From positions 1 to 5,394 of the forward strand of contig JAITAZ010000250.1 of NCBI GenBank assembly GCA_031283825.1: DNA of 5,394 bases. Direction: 5' to 3'. The position numbers and the translations under genes are program-made. Under the pieces are notes generated by a model. It was not told the origin of the DNA. It saw only the letters and a program-made list of their open reading frames with translations, and did not search any database. Shown here one piece after another: positions 1-5,039 of the stretch (the first letter of the stretch is position 1; each line of letters begins with the position of its first letter). The DNA comes from Planctomycetaceae bacterium (GTDB taxonomy: Bacteria; Planctomycetota; Planctomycetia; Pirellulales; Thermoguttaceae).

Positions 1-221
1 GGCAATGATTGATTAGGATATTTATCATGAATTATTATATCGCAATTGAGATGACCGGTAGGAAGTTTGGTTTCCATATCGAATTCGAATCGTTCTTTAG
101 CGTCTTCGAAATCGAGTTGCCAAGCAGCGACAAAAGCAACATGCCAATCGTTCCGTTTTTTATCCAAAGTCTTATCAACATTGTTAACGTCTGAATTGTC
201 AGACAAGTCAGGGGTCGTCAT
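1..221 (-). CDS. N-terminal part of a DWH-motif (Rpn/PD-(D/E)XK-like) hypothetical protein, cut by window edge
   Basis: An open frame runs leftward from an ATG at 221-219 to the window edge without a stop, giving 73 codons. An in-frame TAA lies directly before the ATG (224-222), so this is the first possible start. No Shine-Dalgarno sequence is visible. The protein begins with a polar, Asp/Asn-rich tail (residues 1-20), then KKRNDWHVAF (21-30), an acidic helix-like stretch (36-50) and LNCDIIIHDK (58-67). The DWHxAF block followed some 30 residues later by a hydrophobic strand with Asp matches, from memory, a family of about 250-320 residue proteins common in gut bacteria. That family is usually left as hypothetical or loosely grouped with Rpn/PD-(D/E)XK transposase-like nucleases. 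The nuclease core, if present, lies outside the window, so no activity can be claimed. It faces the same way as the kinase genes but is separated from them by about 490 bp, so it is probably a separate unit. Confidence 0.65.
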   Translation of the reverse strand, partial: MTTPDLSDNSDVNNVDKTLDKKRNDWHVAFVAAWQLDFEDAKERFEFDMETKLPTGHLNCDIIIHDKYPNQSL

Positions 222-502
222 TTATTTTTATTGGTTGATTTAAAATTTTCATGTTTCTATTCAGTAACGAAAATATTTTAGACTTTCTACCTCTCATTCC
301 GCTACTAATTCAACGCCGTAGCAAATTCGCCGATAGAGACGCAAGTTGCAACAAATAAAATGCTCTTAAACTTATCTCGCATTTTGGTTATCATTACATC
401 TTTCATAAGCGGGAGAATAACAATTATATGACGTAAACGCAATACCAAAATTTTGAAAACTTATTCGCACACACTCCCTAATATCAGAATTTAAGCCAGT
501 TT

Positions 503-603
503 GTTCCCAAAGTCCCCTTAAAAAAATATCTTTAATTTTTGTACAATTTTAAGATTCAACAAAAAACCATATTATTTTTAGGGACAAAGGGGACTTTAGG
601 GAC
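503..603. repeat. Long-spaced inverted repeat, 17-bp arms pairing with the GGGAC array
   Basis: The left arm at 503-519 (GTTCCCAAAGTCCCCTT) is the reverse complement of the array segment 587-603 (AAGGGGACTTTAGGGAC) at 15 of 17 positions. The spacer is 67 bp of A/T-rich sequence. In RNA from either strand it could fold as a long-looped stem. It may belong to the same repeat unit as the GGGAC array, forming the opposite end of a small non-autonomous element or an intergenic palindrome. No transposase or target-site duplication was seen. Confidence 0.6.
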
Positions 604-616
604 GAAAGGGACGTTA
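581..616. repeat. Four tandem 9-bp GGGACNNNN repeats
   Basis: Four units follow each other in exact 9-bp register: GGGACAAAG (581-589), GGGACTTTA (590-598), GGGACGAAA (599-607) and GGGACGTTA (608-616). The first five bases are invariant and the last four vary, always A/T-rich. The array is a sharp G-rich island in a very AT-rich spacer. Such a pattern of constant core and variable linker points to selection on GGGAC, or to a dispersed repeat family, and not to recent simple slippage. Its function is unknown. Confidence 0.85.
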
Positions 617-710
617 TAGTTTGTAATATGAGATTAATGAATCAAAAAAACAAATATTTTTCTGAAATAGTTACAAATTCTTTTGTCTGAAAATTATTTT
701 TTTGTAATGT

Positions 711-2141
711 TTAATTTTTGTTACAATTATTATAATCATGACGCGATTTGACTATTTTTATTAGCTCGTCTCGGAGAATTGGTTTGGCGGCGAAAGCATT
801 GCAACCGGATTGTTGCGATCTCTCCTTGCTCTCAAACGAATTGTCCGCCGTGATCGCTATAATTTGTCCAACATAACCCGACTCGCGCAATCGACTAGTT
901 ACCGAATAACCATCCTCGAAAGGTAAATTAATATCTATCAAAATAACGTCATATATGTTATCTATCGCAAGTCTAAAAGCAGATTCTCCATCCTCCGCAC
1001 ACGTAATTTCTGCCCCAGACTTGGTCAAAATTAACTCAAAAAGACGACGCACATCCTCACTGTCGTCAACAATCAAAACTCGAATTCCTTTAAGTAAAAT
1101 TTCATCTTTATTTCGACTTTTATTTCGATCTTTATTTATTTCACTACCAGAACCGTCAATTTTTGTTTCTCTGACCTCGTTTGAAAATATCGCATTAAAC
1201 GATTCGCTAATAAACTCTACGTCTTTATTCAACTTGATCGGTAATAAAAATGAAAACGTCGAACCGCCGCTCGGATTATTTGTAACGTTTATTTCTCCGC
1301 CAAGTCTCGTTGCTAGACGTTTTGAAATTGATAAACCTAATCCCGTTCCGCCAAAGCGTTTCCGAATCGTACCGTCAGCTTGATAATACGGCTGAAATAA
1401 TCTCGGTAAAACTTCTGGAGATATTCCAATTCCTGTATCGCAAATGTCAACTCTGATAATTCCCGTTACAAAAATTCCATCAACAGATAAATTCTCGACT
1501 TCACACGAAAGAATTATCCGAACCCCGCCGCTATTCGTAAACTTGATCGCATTGCCAATAAGATTGATCAATATCTGCCTAACGCGAATCATATCCGTTA
1601 CAATAATTCGAGGCATCGGAGTTTTATAAGAAATCGTAAAATATAACCCCTTACTAAACGCAGAATTAGAAAACATCCTGTAAACGCCGTAAATCAAACT
1701 AGAAATGTCTAACTCCTGATTTCTAATCCTAAATTTAATTCCCCAATCTCCGCCATTGGAATTGGTCAAATCATTAGACAAATTATTCGACCTGCCAATC
1801 TCAAGTAAATCATCGATTATTCGTAACAAATAATCAGAGTTGTCAAGAATAATCGACGCGGCGTCGCGACACTCCTGCAAATTTTCCGTCTGATTCGCTA
1901 TCAATTCCGCATAACCAATAATCGCCGTCAATGGAGTTTTAAGCTCGTGTGCAACTCGCGATAAAATAGTCGCGTCTAAATTCTCGCACGAATTCAAATC
2001 GCTAATTTCTTTAATGTTATGTCGATCCGATTGATCTGTCTGCTCTGTCTGATTCGATTGCTTTGATTGATTTGATTGATTTGATTGATCAGATTGATCA
2101 GATTGATCAGATTGACGCGATTGCTTCTGCATTTTTCGCAT
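711..2141 (-). CDS. Soluble hybrid histidine kinase (HisKA-HATPase_c-REC)
   Basis: This is a sensor-type histidine kinase that should autophosphorylate on His and pass the phosphate to its own receiver domain. It has 476 residues. An N-terminal tail of eleven Q-S/T-x tripeptides (7-39) precedes the HisKA domain, whose H-box SRVAHELKTPLTAIIGY contains the phospho-acceptor H65. The HATPase_c domain has the N-box (NLIGNAIKFT, N197), G1 (DTGIGI, 235-240), the F-box (RLFQPYYQ) and G2 (GGTGLGL, 264-270). A polar linker (about 305-350) leads to a receiver with the acid pair D359/D360, phospho-acceptor D403, T431 and K453, so all catalytic residues are present. There is no transmembrane segment and no PAS, GAF or HAMP domain, so it is cytosolic with no evident sensor. 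The ATG lies 3 nt after the stop of the upstream kinase gene. AGAAGG ends 8 nt before it, a plausible ribosome binding site. The phosphorelay output partner is not in this window. Confidence 0.95.
   Translation of the reverse strand: MRKMQKQSRQSDQSDQSDQSNQSNQSKQSNQTEQTDQSDRHNIKEISDLNSCENLDATILSRVAHELKTPLTAIIGYAELIANQTENLQECRDAASIILDNSDYLLRIIDDLLEIGRSNNLSNDLTNSNGGDWGIKFRIRNQELDISSLIYGVYRMFSNSAFSKGLYFTISYKTPMPRIIVTDMIRVRQILINLIGNAIKFTNSGGVRIILSCEVENLSVDGIFVTGIIRVDICDTGIGISPEVLPRLFQPYYQADGTIRKRFGGTGLGLSISKRLATRLGGEINVTNNPSGGSTFSFLLPIKLNKDVEFISESFNAIFSNEVRETKIDGSGSEINKDRNKSRNKDEILLKGIRVLIVDDSEDVRRLFELILTKSGAEITCAEDGESAFRLAIDNIYDVILIDINLPFEDGYSVTSRLRESGYVGQIIAITADNSFESKERSQQSGCNAFAAKPILRDELIKIVKSRHDYNNCNKN
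1101..1136 (-). repeat. Coding 12-bp tandem repeat in the HATPase-REC linker
   Basis: Codons 336-347 of the histidine kinase read NKDR-NKSR-NKDE, three tetrapeptides encoded by near-identical 12-bp units (AAATAAAGATCG type). They lie in the polar linker between the ATPase and receiver domains. The unit size preserves the reading frame, so copy-number change would only lengthen or shorten the linker. Confidence 0.75.
2025..2123 (-). repeat. Coding 9-bp tandem repeat: eleven Q-(S/T)-x tripeptides
   Basis: Codons 7-39 of the histidine kinase form eleven uninterrupted tripeptides: QSR, QSD three times, QSN twice, QSK, QSN, QTE, QTD, QSD. At DNA level there are three identical CAATCTGAT units followed by two CAATCAAAT units, flanked by diverged copies. 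Because the unit is 9 bp, loss or gain of copies keeps the frame. The tail should be disordered and polar, and rich in Ser/Thr that could be phosphorylated by the neighbouring kinase. That last point is inference only. Confidence 0.9.
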
Positions 2142-2144
2142 TTT

Positions 2145-3302
2145 TCAACCTTCTACCTTCTTTGTGATTTCATTGTTCTTTGAGTAATTGCCTAACTCGT
2201 CTAACCAATTTCTAATTTCCGGTTCGTACTCGCACGCCAAACCGCCGATAATTAACTCTCGTTGAAAATCCGCAGCTCCATCGTGAAAAACGTCTGCCGC
2301 CTCCGCGCTCTCAAAGCGTTTATTCGGATCCGGCGCAATTAGACCTTTGCAAAAACTCATCAACCTCTCGCTCGACGCTACTTGAGACGGCAAAATTTGA
2401 TGCAACTTGCTCGGCAAGATCAATCGACCTTGCAACCCCTGAAACTCAGATTGAGAATTAAACAAACGACGCCCCGAAAGCATCTCGATCAAAACATAAC
2501 CTAAACTTGCAATATCGCTGCGCGGTGTTCCGTCCTTGCCTTCTAAAACTTCCGGCGGCGCGTAAGCTAACGTGAAAGTCCGATGCATTCTCAACTTGTC
2601 AATTTCAAACGCCGACCCGATGTCTATGACTTTGGCATTTCCGGTGCGTTTAAGCATTATGTTTGAAGGCTTTATATCTCCATGAACAACTCCTCCTCGA
2701 TGTAATGCCGCCAACGCGCCTAAGCAATCGCGGATTATCGGAACGGCAATTCCGGGCATCAATCGCGGATGCATCATTCCTCGCGTTACTACTACCTCGT
2801 TGATATGTTTCCAACGCCGCGCCGATACCTGCGTATGCAAATGATCAAGCATTTCTTGTTGTAATAATTTGTTCAAATCAAAGCCGTCGATAAGTTCCAT
2901 TTCCATGAAACGAATCCGATTTGCCGCCCGCCAAGTATGCACTGCCAGAAGATGATCATGCTGAATTCTTGCAACTTTAGCCGTAACCGATGCCATGTTG
3001 TTCATCTCTTCTTCGTACAAAGAATCTCCGGCGAATCGTTCCGGCGAAAAAACTTTAATTGCAATCGGCAGTACAAAACCGTCCGTGCCGACTCGCTCGC
3101 TCAAATAGACAATACCCTGACCGCCATGACCTAGAATCTGACGAAAATTTATTACTTCATCCCACGTTACTTTTTGTTCTTTTAGCAATTGCGAATAATT
3201 GCTCAACAACTCCGGCGTACAACCGCTCCGTACTCCAACTCCAGCTTGAGTACGCGAAAGCGTACGCTCAAAAAGAACCGTAGATAAATCGCGATGAGAC
3301 AC
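2145..3302 (-). CDS. Cytosolic Ser/Thr protein kinase (PknB-like catalytic domain, planctomycete type)
   Basis: This is a protein kinase transferring the gamma-phosphate of ATP to Ser/Thr. Counted from the GTG at 3302 it has 385 residues. The glycine loop is LGHGGQG (57-63), the ATP lysine K83 in AIK, the catalytic loop HGDIKPSN (207-214, base D209), the magnesium motif DIG (227-229) in place of DFG, the APE-type motif PPE (E251), the helix-F Asp D263 and the late Arg R329. An insert of about 35 residues (147-183) lies between the hinge and helix E. After the kinase core there is only a short tail of about 50 residues, with no membrane segment, PASTA, WD40 or TPR region. The start is uncertain: a TTG at 3344 in the same frame adds 14 residues and follows directly on an in-frame TGA. 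The GTG is preferred because the extra residues look unlike a kinase N-terminus. The gene is followed after 3 nt by the hybrid histidine kinase, so the two are almost certainly co-transcribed. Confidence 0.92.
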   Translation of the reverse strand: MSHRDLSTVLFERTLSRTQAGVGVRSGCTPELLSNYSQLLKEQKVTWDEVINFRQILGHGGQGIVYLSERVGTDGFVLPIAIKVFSPERFAGDSLYEEEMNNMASVTAKVARIQHDHLLAVHTWRAANRIRFMEMELIDGFDLNKLLQQEMLDHLHTQVSARRWKHINEVVVTRGMMHPRLMPGIAVPIIRDCLGALAALHRGGVVHGDIKPSNIMLKRTGNAKVIDIGSAFEIDKLRMHRTFTLAYAPPEVLEGKDGTPRSDIASLGYVLIEMLSGRRLFNSQSEFQGLQGRLILPSKLHQILPSQVASSERLMSFCKGLIAPDPNKRFESAEAADVFHDGAADFQRELIIGGLACEYEPEIRNWLDELGNYSKNNEITKKVEG

Positions 3303-3344
3303 AACAATTATTATGGTTACACTACCCGCGCTATATTTCGACAA

Positions 3345-3528
3345 TCAATGAATTTTATTCATAAAAACCCGCTCTCTGAAAAACTAACTTCCAGACAATT
3401 AAGTAAGCAGGCGACCACAACCAAATTAAAGCACAAGCAGTTTAAAATATTAAATTCGTAAAAAATATAATGACACTAGCAAACGTACAAAAAATTGTAA
3501 TTATTCATGCGGTTGTTTGTATTTTTGT
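3345..3528. other. Intergenic spacer before the kinase operon; weak promoter candidate
   Basis: This 184-bp AT-rich spacer lies between the dehydrogenase stop (3529) and the kinase frame, both on the minus strand. The only promoter-like pair seen on the minus strand is TTTGTA (3491-3486) and TATATT (3469-3464), 16 bp apart, which is weak at the -35. No GC-rich hairpin with a T-tract follows the dehydrogenase stop, so read-through from the dehydrogenase into the kinase genes cannot be excluded. Confidence 0.3.
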
Positions 3529-4557
3529 TTATTTTTGGAAATCGATCCACAGCGGGAAACCTGCGTTTCTTAGAGGGAAACCGGCTTTTTTTCCTTCGGG
3601 CGTTAGGTAATTTATTAGTTTTTCGTCTTTTTTGTAACGATAAATATTTTCGGTGAAAATATCGACGATATTATCGAATCGTCGGTGGAATTGTCCGGCG
3701 ACATGAGGGGTGATGATTACGTTTTGGAAGTCCCAAAGCGGATTGTTTGGCGGCAGCGGTTCTGGCGAGGTTACGTCCATGACTGCGCCGGCGATTTGTT
3801 TTGAGTTTAGGGCGTCGATTAGGTCATTTGTAACGACTAATTGTCCTCGCGCGACATTAACTAAAAGAGCGTTTTCTTTCATTTGTTGAAATTTATTTTT
3901 ATCGAATAGATTTTTTGTAACGATATTTAAAGGCAAGCAAAGTATTACTACGTCGGATTGATTGAGTAGTTCGTTTAATTTATTTGCTTCCCAGAGTTCG
4001 GCGACGTAAGGCGGTTTTTCGACAGGAAATAAATCTGTTGCGATGATACGGGTTTTGAACGGCGTTAGGACTTGAGCCAATCGACGTCCGACTCCTCCGA
4101 ACCCTACGATTCCGACAATGGCGTTTGTCAAGTCGCGGGTTGGTCGTCTGATAAATTTACGGTAATCTGGGGATTGATTATTGTGTTGTTCTTTTAGAAA
4201 AGTCGGTAGATTTCTCATCCAACTTATAATTAGACCTAGCGTATGTTCGGCGACTTGATCAGCGAGTACGCCGGAGGCGGTAGTGATTATGATTTCGGAT
4301 TCAACAACTGACGGAACGAGACACCAATCCATTCCGGCGGCTGAAGATTGTATCCATTTCAAGCGACCTTGACTGACAATTTTTTCCCAATCGACGGGTA
4401 CTTTTGCATGACCGCAAAAATAATCTGCTTCTAACAGTGCGTTAGCAATTTTGTCTTGACCGACGTTAATTATATTAACGTCTGACCAAGTTTTTTTTAT
4501 CCGTTCAATCAAATAATTTTCAACTGGATTTTCTTTAAAACAGACAACAAGATTCAT
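3529..4557 (-). CDS. D-isomer-specific 2-hydroxyacid dehydrogenase, NAD-dependent
   Basis: A cytosolic oxidoreductase of the D-2-hydroxyacid dehydrogenase family, which interconverts 2-hydroxyacids and 2-oxoacids with NAD(H). The substrate cannot be read from the sequence. Counted from the ATG at 4557 it has 342 residues, normal for the family. The N-terminal part of the substrate domain ends with SSAAGMDW and ASGVLADQVAEHTLGL (94-109). The Rossmann fold has GFGGVG (152-157) and an Asp (D175) placed to bind the NAD ribose. The catalytic triad is R237 (NVARGQ), E266 (SPEP) and H285 (TPHVAG), all intact. The frame stays open upstream to a TTG at 4632, but those 25 codons run through an intrinsic terminator and encode an atypical extension, so the ATG at 4557 (or the adjacent one at 4560) is chosen. 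No Shine-Dalgarno sequence is evident. The last residues repeat AGFPL twice, which is unusual. Expression is probably controlled by the promoter and leader at 4614-4713. Confidence 0.93.
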   Translation of the reverse strand: MNLVVCFKENPVENYLIERIKKTWSDVNIINVGQDKIANALLEADYFCGHAKVPVDWEKIVSQGRLKWIQSSAAGMDWCLVPSVVESEIIITTASGVLADQVAEHTLGLIISWMRNLPTFLKEQHNNQSPDYRKFIRRPTRDLTNAIVGIVGFGGVGRRLAQVLTPFKTRIIATDLFPVEKPPYVAELWEANKLNELLNQSDVVILCLPLNIVTKNLFDKNKFQQMKENALLVNVARGQLVVTNDLIDALNSKQIAGAVMDVTSPEPLPPNNPLWDFQNVIITPHVAGQFHRRFDNIVDIFTENIYRYKKDEKLINYLTPEGKKAGFPLRNAGFPLWIDFQK

Positions 4558-4606
4558 CATAATTAAGAGTAAAATTACTCTTCTAAAGTTCTGTACAAAA
4601 AACGAT

Positions 4607-4645
4607 TTAGAACAAAAAAATAAAAGCGGCAACCGCTCTTATCAT
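4607..4645 (-). CDS. Possible 12-codon leader peptide overlapping the terminator
   Basis: An ATG at 4645-4643 opens a short frame reading MIRAVAAFIFLF with a TAA at 4609-4607. Its codons cover the whole terminator hairpin and U-tract, the geometry expected if translation were to influence terminator folding. It has no run of a single amino acid and no clear ribosome binding site, so it may be a chance frame. It is in a different frame from the dehydrogenase. Confidence 0.2.
   Translation of the reverse strand: MIRAVAAFIFLF
4614..4640 (-). terminator. Intrinsic terminator inside the dehydrogenase leader
   Basis: On the minus strand AAGAGCGG (4640-4633), a UUG triloop and CCGCUUUU (4629-4622) form an 8-bp stem with one G-U pair. 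It is followed by A and seven U (4620-4614), so all the elements of a rho-independent terminator are present. It lies about 40-65 nt after the predicted transcription start and ends 56 nt before the dehydrogenase ATG. No coding gene precedes it, so it should either end a small RNA or attenuate the dehydrogenase. Confidence 0.75.
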
Positions 4646-4679
4646 AAAGAAGCAACCGCCGCTAAAGAACCAACAAGGA
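4614..4679 (-). ncRNA. Candidate leader/small RNA of about 65 nt with anti-Shine-Dalgarno 5' end
   Basis: The stretch between the predicted start at about 4679 and the terminator U-tract would form a short RNA. Around its 5' end the minus strand reads CCTCCTT (4681-4675), complementary to a Shine-Dalgarno sequence. The exact start decides how much of this motif is in the RNA. GCGGUUGC occurs twice (4659-4652 and 4636-4629). AGCGGC (4663-4658) can pair with GCCGCU (4630-4625), which would compete with the terminator stem. This suggests switching between two folds, but no known RNA family was recognised. It may be a free small RNA, an attenuating leader, or both. Confidence 0.4.
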
Positions 4680-4685
4680 GGCAGA

Positions 4686-4713
4686 ATTTTAACGTGTCTT
4701 TATATAATGTCAA
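4686..4713 (-). promoter_or_regulatory. Strong sigma-70-type promoter upstream of the dehydrogenase
   Basis: On the minus strand there is a perfect -35 TTGACA (4713-4708), a 16-bp spacer and a -10 TAAAAT (4691-4686), 5 of 6 to consensus. The expected transcription start is near 4679, which puts about 120 nt of leader before the dehydrogenase ATG. It is the best promoter match in the window. Confidence 0.65.
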
Positions 4714-4826
4714 TAGCGTTCAGAAAAAAATACCTTTCGACAAAAATTTTGTTTTGTAATGCAGCTTTTTTTGTAACTGAATAATTACTTTTATTCTCTT
4801 TCAAAAACAACTCTGGAGCGACTCAA

Positions 4827-4854
4827 TAGACAAAACAAAATTCTCTGATATATT
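4827..4854 (+). promoter_or_regulatory. Candidate sigma-70-type promoter toward the ABM gene
   Basis: On the plus strand TAGACA (4827-4832) and TATATT (4849-4854), each 5 of 6 to consensus, are separated by 16 bp. The start of transcription would be near 4861, giving a leader of about 180 nt before the ABM gene. In such AT-rich DNA a match of this quality can arise by chance. Confidence 0.35.
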
Positions 4855-4881
4855 ACGACTTTTAATAATAGGTAACAATTC

Positions 4882-4907
4882 CGTCGTGATTTTTGCGGCG
4901 TTTTTTT
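4882..4907 (+). terminator. Intrinsic terminator-like hairpin upstream of the ABM gene
   Basis: CGTCGT (4882-4887) pairs with GCGGCG (4895-4900), with two G-U pairs and a 7-nt loop, and is followed by seven T (4901-4907). The T-tract fixes the direction as plus strand. It lies 132 bp before the ABM start codon and about 20 nt after the predicted start of transcription, with no gene upstream of it on this strand. It is therefore a possible attenuator or the end of a very short RNA. Confidence 0.5.
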
Positions 4908-5039
4908 AAGGAACAAAATAGACTATTGTTGATACGCAGGACATCGCGTTTCTACTGTTAGTTTATCCATTTAAAACGCTAAATTTCTTTACTGAATAGT
5001 TACATTACCCCCAATAACAATTTAACCAATCGTAAAAGT

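Larger units (their letters stand above)
222..710. other. 489-bp AT-rich intergenic region with a GGGAC repeat array
   Basis: No convincing gene is found here. The stretch separates the downstream end of the hybrid histidine kinase gene from the start of the leftward DWH-motif gene. It holds the GGGACNNNN array (581-616) and its inverted partner (503-519), which are listed separately. A perfect 7-bp inverted repeat (AAAATGC at 357-363, GCATTTT at 379-385) is too AT-rich and too widely looped to call a terminator. I see no GC-rich hairpin with a T-tract just after the kinase stop codon at 711, so the end of that transcript is not defined. No tRNA-like cloverleaf was recognised. Confidence 0.6.
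4558..5039. other. Divergent intergenic region with two promoter-terminator pairs
   Basis: This 482-bp stretch separates the leftward dehydrogenase from the rightward ABM gene. No convincing protein gene is present. It contains a strong minus-strand promoter and a terminator upstream of the dehydrogenase, and a weaker plus-strand promoter and terminator upstream of the ABM gene, each listed separately. I did not recognise any named riboswitch consensus in either leader. From about 4908 to 5039 I see only AT-rich sequence without a clear promoter or ribosome binding site for the ABM gene. Confidence 0.6.

Noticed and set aside
9..194. Plus-strand 61-codon frame
   Set aside because: It is antisense to the minus-strand DWH-motif gene, which has a recognisable motif, an in-frame stop before its ATG and protein-like composition.
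251..358. Plus-strand 35-codon frame in the left spacer
   Set aside because: It has an ATG and stop but no ribosome binding site, no recognisable motif and a composition expected of AT-rich spacer DNA.
357..385. AAAATGC/GCATTTT inverted repeat as a terminator
   Set aside because: The stem is 7 bp with only two G-C pairs, has a 15-nt loop and lacks a T-tract.
955..1383. Plus-strand 142-codon frame
   Set aside because: It is a shadow of the hybrid histidine kinase, whose catalytic motifs on the other strand are unambiguous.
1444..1629. Plus-strand 61-codon frame
   Set aside because: It is antisense to the ATPase domain of the histidine kinase and has no recognisable feature of its own.
2937..3283. 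Two overlapping plus-strand frames (2937-3134 and 3059-3283)
   Set aside because: Both are shadows of the Ser/Thr kinase gene, overlap each other and lack any motif.
4558..4632. 25-codon N-terminal extension of the dehydrogenase from TTG
   Set aside because: The extension starts in the loop of an intrinsic terminator and reads its U-tract as protein. The family N-terminus fits the ATG at 4557.
4675..4759. Plus-strand AAGGAGG followed by a GTG frame of 21 residues
   Set aside because: The Shine-Dalgarno-like sequence is strong, but the spacing to the GTG (12 nt) is long, the peptide is unrecognisable, and the same bases form the start of the minus-strand leader RNA.
253..5003. Shared TTACTGAATAG-like 11-mer at 257-267 (minus), 4989-4999 (plus) and a variant near 4775-4787
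   Set aside because: Two copies lie 31-36 bp before start codons, which is tempting. However, 11-mer matches are expected by chance in an AT-rich window of this size.
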